This document shows positions 1 to 8,956 of a DNA stretch of 64,000 nt, piece after piece (position 1 is the first letter of the stretch; every line of letters begins with the position of its first letter). The notes beneath the pieces were generated by a model. The model ran no database searches. It had not been told where the DNA came from and saw only the letters and a program-made list of their open reading frames with translations. The stretch lies in contig NZ_CP084874.1 of the NCBI RefSeq assembly GCF_020526085.1, positions 124,001 through 188,000 of the forward strand, given 5' to 3'. This DNA comes from Klebsiella africana. GTDB lineage: Bacteria; Pseudomonadota; Gammaproteobacteria; Enterobacterales; Enterobacteriaceae. A program made the position numbers and the translations under genes.

Positions 1-699
1 AAATCGATGTTTCAACACGATTTACCGGGTGACATGCGTGTCGCACAAAAAGAGGATGACTTTGAACTTATTATCCATCGAATGTTCAACCCTGAGGGTA
101 TTACCCAGTTTAATACTATTCCCGGTATTATGGGGTCGATACTCAGCACAACGTTGATTCTGATGACCGCCCTGTCTATTACTCGTGAACGAGAAAACGG
201 CGCATTAGAGAATTTACTGGTCTCTCCGTTATCCGGGCTTGAGGTTATTATTGGTAAGATAACGCCTTTTGTTATTATTGGGCTGTTTCAGGCGACATTA
301 ATTCTGATTGCCGCCGTTTTATTGTTCGATATTCCCCTGCAAGGTAGCGTTGTCCTGCTTTTTTTGGTGTTGTTAATTTATGTCTTTCTTTGCCTGTCGA
401 TCGGCATTGGTATTTCTGGCTTAGCACAAAACCAGCTGCAGGCGCTGCAAATGTCGTCATTTTATTTCATCCCTTCACTTATGCTGTCCGGATTTGTCAG
501 CCCCTTTATTAGTATGCCAGACTGGGCGAAAGCCATTGGCTCCTGTTTACCGCTGACCTACTTCATCCGCCTGGTTAAGGGCATTATGCTCAAAGGATAT
601 TCTGCAACGGCATTATTACCCGATCTATTGCCGCTGATAGGCCTGGCGGTGATCGTCATTGGCGTGGGGTTGAAATCTTATCGTAAAACGCTGGACTGA
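1..699 (+). CDS. ABC-2 type transporter permease, 5'-truncated by window edge
   Basis: This is the C-terminal part of an ABC-2 family membrane permease of an export system. The reading frame is open through base 1, so the Met at base 7 is probably internal, because family members are about 370 residues long. About 230 residues are visible. After a short soluble stretch comes a hydrophobic segment (IMGSILSTTLILMTALS), then the cytoplasmic TRERENGALENLLVSPL motif typical of ABC-2 permeases, then about five more membrane segments. It ends in the usual short basic tail. The ATPase and any membrane-fusion partner would lie upstream of the window. Base composition is AT-rich compared with rph next door (bases 61-120 hold only 20 G/C), which may mean acquisition. 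The substrate cannot be told from sequence. Confidence 0.85.
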   Translation, partial: KSMFQHDLPGDMRVAQKEDDFELIIHRMFNPEGITQFNTIPGIMGSILSTTLILMTALSITRERENGALENLLVSPLSGLEVIIGKITPFVIIGLFQATLILIAAVLLFDIPLQGSVVLLFLVLLIYVFLCLSIGIGISGLAQNQLQALQMSSFYFIPSLMLSGFVSPFISMPDWAKAIGSCLPLTYFIRLVKGIMLKGYSATALLPDLLPLIGLAVIVIGVGLKSYRKTLD

Positions 700-752
700 C
701 ATTATCTGCGCGTCCGGCAGGGGTGGGCATAGGCTTTTTGCCATGAAATTCG

Positions 753-758
753 TATAAT
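753..758 (+). promoter_or_regulatory. rph-pyrE promoter -10 element
   Basis: A consensus TATAAT lies 43 bases before the rph start codon. The matching -35 region (around 730-737) is poor. An in-frame ATG at 757 overlaps this hexamer, which argues against using it as the rph start. Confidence 0.55.
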
Positions 759-795
759 GCGCCCTCACATTCGTTTCAAGCCGGAGATTTCTATC

Positions 796-1512
796 ATGCG
801 TCCAGCAGGCCGTAGCGCTAATCAGGTGCGTCCCGTCACCCTGACCCGTAATTACACAAAACACGCTGAAGGCTCCGTGCTGGTCGAATTCGGTGATACC
901 AAAGTGCTCTGCACCGCCTCCATTGACGAAGGCGTTCCTCGCTTCCTTAAAGGCCAGGGCCAGGGCTGGATCACCGCCGAATATGGCATGCTGCCTCGTT
1001 CAACGCATACGCGTAACGCGCGTGAAGCCGCTAAAGGTAAGCAGGGCGGCCGGACGATGGAAATTCAGCGCCTGATCGCCCGCGCGCTACGTGCGGCGGT
1101 TGATCTGAAAGCGCTGGGCGAATTCACCATCACTCTTGACTGCGATGTGCTGCAGGCCGATGGCGGTACCCGTACTGCGTCTATTACCGGTGCCTGTGTG
1201 GCGCTGGCCGACGCGTTGAATAAGCTGGTGGCCGCCGGCAAGCTGAAAACCAACCCGATGAAAGGGATGGTAGCTGCGGTCTCCGTTGGTATCGTGAATG
1301 GCGAAGCCATCTGCGATCTGGAGTACATCGAAGACTCCGCCGCGGAAACCGACATGAACGTGGTGATGACCGAAGATGGCCGCATTATTGAGGTACAGGG
1401 TACGGCAGAAGGCGAGCCGTTCACCCATGAAGAGCTCCTCACTCTCCTGGCGTTAGCCCGAGGGGGGATCGAGTCCATTATCACGACGCAGAAGGCGGCG
1501 TTAGAAAATTAA
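796..1512 (+). CDS. rph: Ribonuclease PH
   Basis: A phosphorolytic 3'-5' exoribonuclease that trims tRNA 3' ends using phosphate and forms a hexameric ring in the cytoplasm. The product is 238 residues, the full family length. It opens with [14 protein letters not shown] and carries the RNase PH signatures [24 protein letters not shown] and [18 protein letters not shown]. The ATG at 796 follows a GGAG at 782-785. An upstream in-frame ATG at 757 would add 13 residues and sits inside the promoter -10. The gene is intact, unlike the frameshifted rph of E. coli K-12. Its translation ends just before the pyrE attenuator, so ribosomes finishing rph can set pyrE expression. Confidence 0.97.
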   Translation: MRPAGRSANQVRPVTLTRNYTKHAEGSVLVEFGDTKVLCTASIDEGVPRFLKGQGQGWITAEYGMLPRSTHTRNAREAAKGKQGGRTMEIQRLIARALRAAVDLKALGEFTITLDCDVLQADGGTRTASITGACVALADALNKLVAAGKLKTNPMKGMVAAVSVGIVNGEAICDLEYIEDSAAETDMNVVMTEDGRIIEVQGTAEGEPFTHEELLTLLALARGGIESIITTQKAALEN

Positions 1513-1517
1513 TGATT

Positions 1518-1545
1518 AAGGCGACTGAGAAGTCGCCTTTTTTTT
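1518..1545 (+). terminator. pyrE attenuator (intrinsic terminator between rph and pyrE)
   Basis: The stem AAGGCGACT / AGTCGCCTT with a GAGA loop is followed by eight T. It starts five bases after the rph stop codon. In E. coli the same arrangement makes pyrE transcription depend on close coupling of the translating ribosome with RNA polymerase at low UTP. Here the coupling distance is kept. Confidence 0.9.
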
Positions 1546-1622
1546 GCGCGCTATCCTTCATCACACCTGCGAAGGGGAAGCGCGAAGTCTGACAATGATG
1601 AAAGTACGAAAGGAGCGAATCC

Positions 1623-2264
1623 ATGAAGCCGTATCAGCGCCAGTTTATTGAGTTTGCGCTTAGCAAGCAGGTTCTTAAGTTTGGCGAGTTCACGCTGAAA
1701 TCCGGGCGCAAGAGCCCCTATTTCTTCAACGCCGGCCTGTTTAACACCGGGCGCGATCTGGCTCTGCTGGGCCGTTTTTATGCCGAGGCGCTGGTGGATT
1801 CCGGGATTGAGTTCGACCTGCTGTTTGGCCCGGCCTATAAAGGTATTCCGATCGCCACTACCACCGCGGTAGCATTAGCCGAGCACCATGACCGCGATCT
1901 GCCTTACTGCTTTAACCGCAAAGAGGCAAAAACCCACGGTGAAGGCGGTAATCTGGTCGGTAGCCCGCTACAGGGTCGGGTGATGCTGGTGGATGATGTC
2001 ATCACCGCCGGCACGGCGATCCGTGAATCAATGGAGATCATCCAGGCCCAGGGCGCGCAGCTGGCGGGTGTACTGATCTCCCTGGATCGTCAGGAACGCG
2101 GCCGCGGCGACATCTCTGCCATTCAGGAAGTGGAACAGGATTACGGCTGCCAGGTTATCTCGATCGTTACTCTGAAAGAGCTGATCGCTTACCTGGAAGA
2201 AAAACCGGAGATGGCGGAACACCTGGCGGCAGTCCGCGCCTATCGCGAAGCCTACGGCGTCTGA
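1623..2264 (+). CDS. pyrE: Orotate phosphoribosyltransferase
   Basis: Catalyses orotate plus PRPP to OMP, the fifth step of pyrimidine synthesis, as a cytoplasmic dimer. The product is 213 residues, the standard length. The PRPP-binding motif is [17 protein letters not shown] (residues about 121-137), preceded by the flexible-loop region [14 protein letters not shown] that supplies catalytic Lys and His. An AAAGGAG Shine-Dalgarno lies 6-7 bases before the ATG. It is co-transcribed with rph through the attenuator at 1518-1545 and so is likely UTP-regulated. Confidence 0.98.
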   Translation: MKPYQRQFIEFALSKQVLKFGEFTLKSGRKSPYFFNAGLFNTGRDLALLGRFYAEALVDSGIEFDLLFGPAYKGIPIATTTAVALAEHHDRDLPYCFNRKEAKTHGEGGNLVGSPLQGRVMLVDDVITAGTAIRESMEIIQAQGAQLAGVLISLDRQERGRGDISAIQEVEQDYGCQVISIVTLKELIAYLEEKPEMAEHLAAVRAYREAYGV

Positions 2265-2270
2265 TGATGC

Positions 2271-2294
2271 ATCCGGCAGCCTCGGCTGCCGGAT
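2271..2294. terminator. Hairpin between convergent pyrE and lactonase genes
   Basis: A perfect 10-bp inverted repeat, ATCCGGCAGC-CTCG-GCTGCCGGAT, fills the 37-base gap between the two convergent genes. It has no strong T tract on either side. It may act as a weak bidirectional terminator or as a REP-like element; the central bases resemble half of a REP. Confidence 0.6.
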
Positions 2295-2301
2295 ATTTCC
2301 A

Positions 2302-3318
2302 TTATACCAGCTTAGCGCCCTGCGCATTGACGTACAGCGAATAGATTGACGTACTGGACGCCATAAACAGCCGATTGCGCTGTTCGCCGCCAAAGCACAA
2401 GTTCGCGCAGCGCTCCGGTAGTTGAATGGTGCCGATATGCTTACCCTGAGGGTTAAAGATCCGCACGCCGTCGAGTTCTTCGTTTCCGCTTCCCCATCCG
2501 CACCACAGATTGCCGTCCGCGTCGCAGGCGATCCCATCGGCGGTACCGTTGCCACAGTCGAGATACACCCGTTTATTTTTCAGCGTATTGCCTTCCACGT
2601 CCCACGCCAGAATTAAGCGGTTCGGTGTCGCCCGGCTTTCCACCACGTACAAGGTCTTTTCGTCCGGCGAGAAACACAAACCATTTGGCCCTTTTACGTC
2701 GCCCAGGACCACGCTTAGTTTGCGGCTTTCCGGCTCCAGGCAATAGACGTTTTGCGGCAATTCTGGGGTTGCTTTGTGGCCTTCGTAAAAGCCGCTGATG
2801 CCAAATGGCGGGTCGGTAAACCAGATGGTACCGTCTGACTTCACAACGATATCGTTTGGGGAATTGAGGCGCTTACCCTGGTAGCTATCGGCCAGTACGG
2901 TGACAGAACCGTCGTATTCGGTACGCGTAATACGGCGGGTATCGTGCTCGCAACTGATTAAGCGCCCCTGTCTGTCGCGGGCATGGCCATTGCTATAATT
3001 GGCCGGGTAGCGAAAGATGCTGGTTTCTCCACTGACTTCATCCCAGCGCATGATGGCGTTATTCGGAATGTCGCTCCACAGCAGCATTCGCATGTCGCCG
3101 AACCAGACCGGGCCTTCCGCCCAACGGAAGCCGCTGGCGATGCGTTCAACCTTTGCGCTGGCAAGCATATAGCGACGAAAGCTGTCATCGACGGCCACGA
3201 TGCGTGGGTCAGGATAGCGTTCAGAGGGGACCCATGCTGCGAAGCTTTTTTGACTGACTAGTAGCGATGCGGTTGCCAACCCGCCTATCTTCAATAAATC
3301 CCGCCGTGACGTCGCCAT
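2302..3318 (-). CDS. Tat-exported SMP-30/gluconolactonase family protein
   Basis: A predicted periplasmic six-bladed propeller of the SMP-30/gluconolactonase/LRE family, which includes calcium-dependent sugar lactonases. The 338 residues begin with a twin-arginine signal (SRRDLLK, then the hydrophobic stretch IGGLATASLLV, with cleavage likely after SFA). Candidate metal ligands are the Glu of RWAEGPVW, the Asn/Asp of LNSPNDIV and the Asp of GTADGIACDADGN. The ATG at 3318 follows AGGAGA; a TTG one codon upstream is possible. It is monocistronic, convergent with pyrE and behind slmA. E. coli has pyrE directly next to slmA, so this is an added gene. The substrate is unknown. Confidence 0.85.
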   Translation of the reverse strand: MATSRRDLLKIGGLATASLLVSQKSFAAWVPSERYPDPRIVAVDDSFRRYMLASAKVERIASGFRWAEGPVWFGDMRMLLWSDIPNNAIMRWDEVSGETSIFRYPANYSNGHARDRQGRLISCEHDTRRITRTEYDGSVTVLADSYQGKRLNSPNDIVVKSDGTIWFTDPPFGISGFYEGHKATPELPQNVYCLEPESRKLSVVLGDVKGPNGLCFSPDEKTLYVVESRATPNRLILAWDVEGNTLKNKRVYLDCGNGTADGIACDADGNLWCGWGSGNEELDGVRIFNPQGKHIGTIQLPERCANLCFGGEQRNRLFMASSTSIYSLYVNAQGAKLV

Positions 3319-3465
3319 CAAATCTCTCCTTGTCGGGTGGTGTTGGGGGAGGGTGAAACGATCAGCAAGCTGGATAGTAGGAAAGGAAAGCGGAAACGCG
3401 CATTGGGCAATTCAACCAATGGCCCTGGGATTTGCGACAAACTTACGCAGATTGCGAGGAGAATC

Positions 3466-3485
3466 ATGCAGCCTGGCGGCTGCAT
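3466..3485. other. Inverted repeat after slmA
   Basis: ATGCAGCC-TGGC-GGCTGCAT, a perfect 8-bp stem starting 9 bases past the slmA stop on the minus strand. It has no U tract, so it is at most a weak terminator for slmA. Confidence 0.45.
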
Positions 3486-3493
3486 GTGAGGAT

Positions 3494-4090
3494 TTACTGA
3501 AGCTGTGCGGCGACCAGCGGCCAGCGGGCGTCGAAATCATCCGTTGGACGATATTTAAACTCGCTGCGCACAAAGCGCGATAACATGCCCTCGCAGAAGG
3601 CCAGCAGCTGGCTGGCCAGCAGGGTTTCGTCGAGGGTGTAGCCTTCGCCTTCGCGCATTTTTTTCTCGCGCATCACCTGGCGTAGCTGCACTTCGATGCG
3701 TTCAAAAAGCTGGTTGATGCGGCCCTGAAGCCGGTCCTGTTCGAACATCAGCGCGTGCCCGGTAAGGATACGCGTCAGCCCAGGATTACGCTCGCCAAAC
3801 CCAAGAATCAGCAGGACGATCAGGCGCAGGCGCGCGGTAGTGTCCTTTTCATCTTTCAAAATCAAATTGATGCGCGTAATCAGACTGTCTTCAATGAACT
3901 CGATCAGGCTGTCAAACATGCGGGTTTTGCTGGGAAAATGGCGATACAGCGCGGCTTCGGAGACGCCGACGGAAGCCGCCAGTTTCGCGGTGGTAATACG
4001 CTGACTACCATCGCTGGATTCCAGCATTAGCGCCAGAGATTGAAGTATTTCTTCGCGACGATTCCGTTTCGCAGTTTGCTTTTCTGCCAT
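3494..4090 (-). CDS. slmA: Nucleoid occlusion factor SlmA
   Basis: A TetR-family DNA-binding protein that binds SlmA sites around the chromosome and, when bound, antagonises FtsZ polymerisation over the nucleoid. The product is 198 residues, the standard length. The helix-turn-helix is [27 protein letters not shown] in outline (residues about 33-58), and the rest is the helical dimer/FtsZ-contact domain. It follows dut on the same strand after a 124-base gap with a hairpin, as in other enterobacteria where slmA is co-transcribed with dut. Confidence 0.97.
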   Translation of the reverse strand: MAEKQTAKRNRREEILQSLALMLESSDGSQRITTAKLAASVGVSEAALYRHFPSKTRMFDSLIEFIEDSLITRINLILKDEKDTTARLRLIVLLILGFGERNPGLTRILTGHALMFEQDRLQGRINQLFERIEVQLRQVMREKKMREGEGYTLDETLLASQLLAFCEGMLSRFVRSEFKYRPTDDFDARWPLVAAQLQ

Positions 4091-4143
4091 GTTTTAAAAT
4101 ACCCCTGAAAATAAGCACTTGTCAGGCAGACATCCACAACGCG

Positions 4144-4165
4144 ACCGCAAACCAGGGTTTGCGGT
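4144..4165. other. Inverted repeat in the slmA-dut intergenic region
   Basis: ACCGCAAACC-AG-GGTTTGCGGT, a perfect 10-bp stem with a 2-base loop. There is no T tract on the minus strand. It could be a partial terminator that lowers slmA relative to dut, or a protein site. Confidence 0.45.
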
Positions 4166-4214
4166 GATGTTATTGCATTATGCGCGTTAGGATGCAGATT
4201 CCGTGTTGCTGGGC

Positions 4215-4670
4215 TTATTTACGCCCTGAGTGACCGAAGCCGCCTTCGCCGCGGTCGGTGGCATCGAAGGATTCCACCAGGTTAAATTCTGCCTGAACGA
4301 CCGGCACAAAGACCATCTGTGCGATACGTTCACCCGGCTCGATAACAAAACTCTGCTGGCCGCGGTTCCAGACGGACACCATCAGTTGTCCCTGATAATC
4401 GGAGTCGATAAGGCCCACCAGGTTACCCAGTACCACCCCATGCTTATGACCGAGGCCGGAGCGTGGCAGGATCACCGCCGCCAGAGAGGGATCGGCGATA
4501 TGAATTGCCAGGCCGGTCGGCAACAGCGTGGTTGCCCCCGGCGCCAGCTCTACGGCGTCGTCGAGACAGGCTCGCAGGTCAAGTCCGGCGGAGCCGGAGG
4601 TGGCATAGGTCGGCAGCGGAAATTGCTGGCCGACACGCGGGTCCAGAATCTTAACGTCGATTTTTTTCAT
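4215..4670 (-). CDS. dut: Deoxyuridine 5'-triphosphate nucleotidohydrolase (dUTPase)
   Basis: Hydrolyses dUTP to dUMP and pyrophosphate, keeping uracil out of DNA and feeding dTMP synthesis; a homotrimer. The product is 151 residues. Motifs in order: [29 protein letters not shown] (catalytic Asp), [11 protein letters not shown] and the C-terminal [10 protein letters not shown] that closes over the active site. Two adjacent ATGs (4673 and 4670) are possible; the second gives the usual length. The gene overlaps the end of coaBC by about 20 bases, so the two are translationally coupled. Confidence 0.97.
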   Translation of the reverse strand: MKKIDVKILDPRVGQQFPLPTYATSGSAGLDLRACLDDAVELAPGATTLLPTGLAIHIADPSLAAVILPRSGLGHKHGVVLGNLVGLIDSDYQGQLMVSVWNRGQQSFVIEPGERIAQMVFVPVVQAEFNLVESFDATDRGEGGFGHSGRK

Positions 4671-5868
4671 CATAACGGGTCACGATCTCGTCGAGTAATA
4701 ATTGGCCCAGGAGTTCCTTGCGCTCAAGTGGTAAGCGCTTTTCTCCATCCTGCCAGAAAAGGTGTAATGCGTTGCTATCGCTATTAAATCCCTGATTAGG
4801 CTGGGAAACATCGTTGGCACAAATCAGGTCGAGGTTTTTGCGGGCACGTTTTTGCCGCGCATATTCTTCCACATTATTCGTTTCGGCGGCAAACCCAACG
4901 ACGTAGGGGCGATGCGATTTTAGCGCCGCGACCCCGGCCACGATATCCGGGTTTTTAACCATTTTTATTGTTAATTCATCACCTTGTTTTTTTATTTTAT
5001 CTTCGGCGATGACAGCGGCGCGGTAATCCGCCACCGCGGCGCAGCCAATAAAAATGTGCTGCTGCTGAGCGCCAGCCTGGACGGCCGCTTCCATCTCCAG
5101 CGCGCTAGTGACATCAATGCGCTGCACAAACGGCGGTGTTGGTAGCGATACCGGGCCGCTGATCAGGGTCACGTTCGCGCCGCGCTGGGCGGCGGCGGCG
5201 GCAATCGCGAAGCCCATCTTGCCAGAGCTGTGGTTGCTGATATAACGCACCGGATCCAACGGCTCACGGGTCGGGCCCGCGGTAATCATGAGGTTGAGAT
5301 GTTGCAAATCTTTGACAGGGGCGGCGAAATGCTGCGCGGCCATGTCTACGATAGTTAACGGATCGAGCATTCTTCCCGGGCCGACGTCGCCGCAGGCCTG
5401 GCTACCGCTGTCCGGTCCCCACAGCAGCAGCCCGCGTGAAGCGAGCGTCTGCAGATTATGCTGGGTGACCTGCGCGCGATACATCTGCTGGTTCATGGCG
5501 GGCACCACGGCAACCGGGGATGGGGTGGCAAGACAGATCGTCGACACCAGATCGTTGGCCATGCCGGCCGCCACGCGAGCGATTAAATCGGCAGTCGCCG
5601 GGGCGAGGATCACCAGGTCGGCCCATTTACCGAGCTCAATATGGCCCATTGCCGCTTCCGCTGCCGGATCGAGCAGGCTGTCGGAAACCGGATAGCCGGA
5701 TACCGCCTGCAGGCTGAGTGGGGTGATGAACGCTTTTGCCGCCTCCGTCATCGCGACACGTACCTCTGCGCCGCGTTCACGCAGCCGGCGCACCAGTTCC
5801 GGGGTTTTATACGCCGCGATGCCGCCGCTGACGCCCAGGACGATTTTTTTACCCGCCAGAGTCATCAT
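4651..5868 (-). CDS. coaBC: Bifunctional phosphopantothenoylcysteine decarboxylase / phosphopantothenate-cysteine ligase
   Basis: Carries out two steps of coenzyme A synthesis. The N-terminal CoaC flavoprotein half (residues about 1-190) has [10 protein letters not shown], the [11 protein letters not shown]is region and PAMNQQMY. The C-terminal CoaB CTP-dependent ligase half has [25 protein letters not shown] and VKNPDIVAG. Length is about 405 residues, the family norm. The start was placed at the ATG pair at 5868/5865 with an AGGAAG 5-8 bases upstream. The frame stays open for 91 more codons, but that would run into radC on the other strand. It overlaps dut and is divergent from radC. Confidence 0.97.
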   Translation of the reverse strand: MMTLAGKKIVLGVSGGIAAYKTPELVRRLRERGAEVRVAMTEAAKAFITPLSLQAVSGYPVSDSLLDPAAEAAMGHIELGKWADLVILAPATADLIARVAAGMANDLVSTICLATPSPVAVVPAMNQQMYRAQVTQHNLQTLASRGLLLWGPDSGSQACGDVGPGRMLDPLTIVDMAAQHFAAPVKDLQHLNLMITAGPTREPLDPVRYISNHSSGKMGFAIAAAAAQRGANVTLISGPVSLPTPPFVQRIDVTSALEMEAAVQAGAQQQHIFIGCAAVADYRAAVIAEDKIKKQGDELTIKMVKNPDIVAGVAALKSHRPYVVGFAAETNNVEEYARQKRARKNLDLICANDVSQPNQGFNSDSNALHLFWQDGEKRLPLERKELLGQLLLDEIVTRYDEKNRR

Positions 5869-6037
5869 GATGTCTTCCTGTTGCCGTAGACCAGAATCCG
5901 CGCATCTTATCACAATCCTGTCGCCGTCGTGCCTCTGGTGGGCATTCACTTTGCGAGCGGCTACGCAGGGTGAAAAGTAGCGGGTCGGCAGTGCCGCCAG
6001 GCTGTGCCAGGATAGGCTGATTGACGCAGGAGGGCGT

Positions 6038-6703
6038 ATGGACGGAATGGAAAATCTGATGCCACGGGAGAAGATGTTGCAGTACGGCATCGAAACGCTA
6101 ACGGATGTTGAGCTGCTGGCACTGTTTCTGCGCATCGGCACACGTCATCAGGATGTACTGAGTTATGCCCAGGCGTTACTGCAGCGTTTTGGTTCGCTTT
6201 ACGCCCTGCTTTCCGCTGATAAAGCGCAACTGGTTGCTGTAGACGGACTAGGGCTGGCGAAATATGCGCAACTGAAGGGGATTGCCGAACTGGCGCGACG
6301 TTATTTTAGCTCGCAGCTGGTCGAGGAAGCTGCGCTTATTTCTCCCTCAATGACGCGAGAGTTTTTGCAAAGCCAGCTGACGGAAGAGGAGCGGGAGATC
6401 TTTATGGTGATCTTTTTAGATAATCAGAACCGGGTGTTGAAACATAGTCGTCTTTTTTCTGGTACTCTTAGCCACGTTGAGGTGCATCCGCGAGAAATTG
6501 TACGCGAAGCCATCAAAGTGAACGCCGCCGCCGTGATCCTTGCGCATAATCACCCCTCCGGTAGTCCGGAGCCGAGCCAGGCTGACAGGCTGATTACCGA
6601 AAGAGTGGTAAAATCTTGTCGATTCATGGAGATACGTGTGCTTGACCATCTGGTTATCGGCCGCGGTGCGTATGTATCTTTTGCCGAACGCGGCTGGATT
6701 TAG
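6038..6703 (+). CDS. radC: RadC family JAB/MPN metalloprotein
   Basis: The product is 221 residues, close to the 222 of E. coli RadC. An N-terminal helix-hairpin-helix region (residues about 1-95) is followed by a JAB/MPN domain with the zinc motif [14 protein letters not shown] (residues 169-182), so a metal-dependent hydrolase fold is likely. The original DNA-repair role in E. coli was later traced to recG, and the true function is unsettled. A strong GGAGG lies upstream of the ATG. It is divergent from coaBC and precedes rpmB, as in E. coli. Confidence 0.93.
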   Translation: MDGMENLMPREKMLQYGIETLTDVELLALFLRIGTRHQDVLSYAQALLQRFGSLYALLSADKAQLVAVDGLGLAKYAQLKGIAELARRYFSSQLVEEAALISPSMTREFLQSQLTEEEREIFMVIFLDNQNRVLKHSRLFSGTLSHVEVHPREIVREAIKVNAAAVILAHNHPSGSPEPSQADRLITERVVKSCRFMEIRVLDHLVIGRGAYVSFAERGWI

Positions 6704-6745
6704 CGCCGAACTGGCGATCCTTCGGGATCTTTGTCTGTTCGGGAC

Positions 6746-6774
6746 TTGAGCACATCGCCGAGTCAGCGTATACT
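6746..6774 (+). promoter_or_regulatory. rpmBG promoter
   Basis: TTGAGC (6746-6751), a 17-base spacer and TATACT (6769-6774) form a strong sigma-70 type promoter. Transcription would start near 6781, leaving a leader of about 140 bases before rpmB. Confidence 0.8.
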
Positions 6775-6780
6775 ACGCCA

Positions 6781-7156
<376 letters not shown>

Positions 7157-7173
7157 GTACTTAGAGGAAATAA

Positions 7174-7344
<171 letters not shown>

Positions 7345-7362
7345 TTTTCGCCTCCTTGTAAT

Positions 7363-7389
7363 AAAAACCCCGCCCAGGCGGGGTTTTTT
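7363..7389 (+). terminator. rpmBG intrinsic terminator
   Basis: AAAAACCCCGCC-CAG-GCGGGGTTTTTT, a perfect 12-bp stem including the A/T arms, ends in a T run. It isolates rpmBG from the following four-gene cluster; in E. coli mutM follows directly. Confidence 0.93.
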
Positions 7390-7438
7390 ATTGCCTTTTC
7401 TCGCTACACATCTGTAAAACTAATTATATATCCCTCTT

Positions 7439-7467
7439 TTGATAGTCTCGCCGTTATCAATTAACTA
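7439..7467 (+). promoter_or_regulatory. Candidate promoter of the VWA/PP2C/kinase/TonB-C operon
   Basis: TTGATA (7439-7444), a 17-base spacer and TAACTA (7462-7467), inside the AT-rich gap 7390-7548. It is the only good candidate between the rpmG terminator and the VWA gene. Confidence 0.5.
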
Positions 7468-7548
7468 TATGAATAAAAAGGTTTTTCTTGTCTTGTTTGT
7501 AGAGTCTGTCTATTCTTCCGGTACAGAAAACCAGCGACAAGGATTGTT

Positions 7549-8226
7549 ATGGCCTCTTTTATTCCAGATGTTTCATTTATCGATAACAGCGAACAGCGTA
7601 CCCCGTTAATTTTGGTCCTCGATTGCTCTGGCAGTATGCAGGGCCAGCCAATCGCGCAGTTGAACGAAGGGTTAAAGCTGCTGGAGGAAGAACTTAAGCA
7701 GGATGTCATCGCCGCGAAACGCGTTCGCCTGCTGGTGATTAAGTATGGCGGGTATGATGAATGTGAACTCTACGGTGACTGGTGTGATGCGATGGACTTC
7801 ACCGCTCCGGTGCTTGAAGCCAATGGCCTGACGCCCACCGGGCAGGCTGTTAGCCTGGCGCTGGACGAAATTGAAGCTGAAAAGCAGCGCCTGAAAGCGG
7901 CTGGCGTCCCCTATACCCGGCCGTGGCTGTTTTTAATGTCGGATGGCGAACCTACGGACAACTGGCAGGCGGCTGCACAGGCGTGCCGTGATGCGCAGGC
8001 GGCAAACAAAGTCGCTGTGTTTCCGATTAGCGTAGGACTCGAAGCAACAGAGTCGATGGGGCAGTTCAGCCGTAGCGGTATTAACGGTGTGAAGCAGTTG
8101 AAGGGATTACAGTTCCGCGAGCTATTCCTCTGGCTCAGCGCCAGTATGCAGGTGGTGTCGCAGTCGACACCGGGCGGTAAAGCGCAGCTGCCGCCGACGG
8201 ATAGCTGGTCAGAAATTTCGGTCTGA
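7549..8226 (+). CDS. VWA-domain protein (YegL/TerY-like)
   Basis: A single von Willebrand A domain of 225 residues, cytoplasmic with no signal. The MIDAS motif is complete: DCSGSMQ (Asp21-x-Ser-x-Ser), TPTGQAVSLA (the conserved Thr) and MSDGEPTDNW (second Asp). The closing GLQFRELFLWLSASMQ and VSQSTPGG closely resemble E. coli YegL. VWA proteins of this type are thought to bind partners through a metal ion. It is first of four tightly packed genes (4-base gap to the phosphatase) and probably serves as the scaffold of a kinase/phosphatase pair. Its client is not known. Confidence 0.88.
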   Translation: MASFIPDVSFIDNSEQRTPLILVLDCSGSMQGQPIAQLNEGLKLLEEELKQDVIAAKRVRLLVIKYGGYDECELYGDWCDAMDFTAPVLEANGLTPTGQAVSLALDEIEAEKQRLKAAGVPYTRPWLFLMSDGEPTDNWQAAAQACRDAQAANKVAVFPISVGLEATESMGQFSRSGINGVKQLKGLQFRELFLWLSASMQVVSQSTPGGKAQLPPTDSWSEISV

Positions 8227-8230
8227 CGCC

Positions 8231-8956
8231 ATGAACTGGCGCGTATACGCAGCGTCGGTCATGGGGAGCAGCCACCGACAAAATCAACTTCCCTGCCAGG
8301 ATGCCTTTTGCTACCGCAATTTGGGCGATCGGCTTGTCGCCGTTGTCTGTGATGGGGCGGGCTCTGCCGCGTATAGCGAGCAGGGCGCAGCCATGGTCGC
8401 GCATGATCTGGCTAATCGACTGGCGACGTTCACCACTGCACCGGATGAAAAGCAGCTGGTGGCGCTGGTCGGGAGCGTGCGTGAGACTGTTCTGTTACAG
8501 GCGCAGGCACAGGATATTTCCCCGGGCGATTTCGCCTGTACCGTTCTGGCCGCGTGGCTGGGCGAGACTGCCTCTGTGATAGTGCATATTGGCGATGGTG
8601 CTGCGGCGCTAGGTCTGGATGCCGAACAGCACTTCTCCCTGCCTGAAAACGGCGAATACGCTAACCAAACCTGGTTCCTGACCAGCGACGACTGGCGAGA
8701 GCATTTACATATCAGCCCGTTTTCTGGCAGAGCCACGCGGTTGGTAATGATGACTGACGGCGTACAGCCGTTCGCACTCAATCGGCGTGGGGATGCGCTG
8801 TTCTCTCCGTTTATCGATCCGGTTTTGCGTTATCTACAGCAATCTTCGGAGGCAGAGGGAAGCGAAGCGCTACGCGCCACGCTGGATGACCCGCGCACCT
8901 GGGCGATAACCGGTGATGACAAGACGCTTCTGGTAGCCCTGCGTCATGAACCATAA
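8231..8956 (+). CDS. PP2C-family protein phosphatase (PphC/YegK-like)
   Basis: The 241 residues carry the metal-binding motifs of PP2C: VVCDGAGSAAYSE (residues about 38-50), GDFACTVLAAW, HIGDGAAALG, MMTDGVQPFA and a final GDDKTLLVAL. All key aspartates are present, so Mn/Mg-dependent phospho-Ser/Thr hydrolysis is expected. It resembles E. coli PphC (YegK), which sits beside the kinase YegI. Its end overlaps the kinase start by 11 bases, implying translational coupling and balanced amounts. It has no transmembrane segment. Confidence 0.88.
   Translation: MNWRVYAASVMGSSHRQNQLPCQDAFCYRNLGDRLVAVVCDGAGSAAYSEQGAAMVAHDLANRLATFTTAPDEKQLVALVGSVRETVLLQAQAQDISPGDFACTVLAAWLGETASVIVHIGDGAAALGLDAEQHFSLPENGEYANQTWFLTSDDWREHLHISPFSGRATRLVMMTDGVQPFALNRRGDALFSPFIDPVLRYLQQSSEAEGSEALRATLDDPRTWAITGDDKTLLVALRHEP

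Noticed and set aside
5869..6141. N-terminal extension of coaBC over radC
   Set aside because: The frame is open but would place 91 low-complexity residues before the conserved start and overlap radC. A Shine-Dalgarno supports the ATG near 5868.
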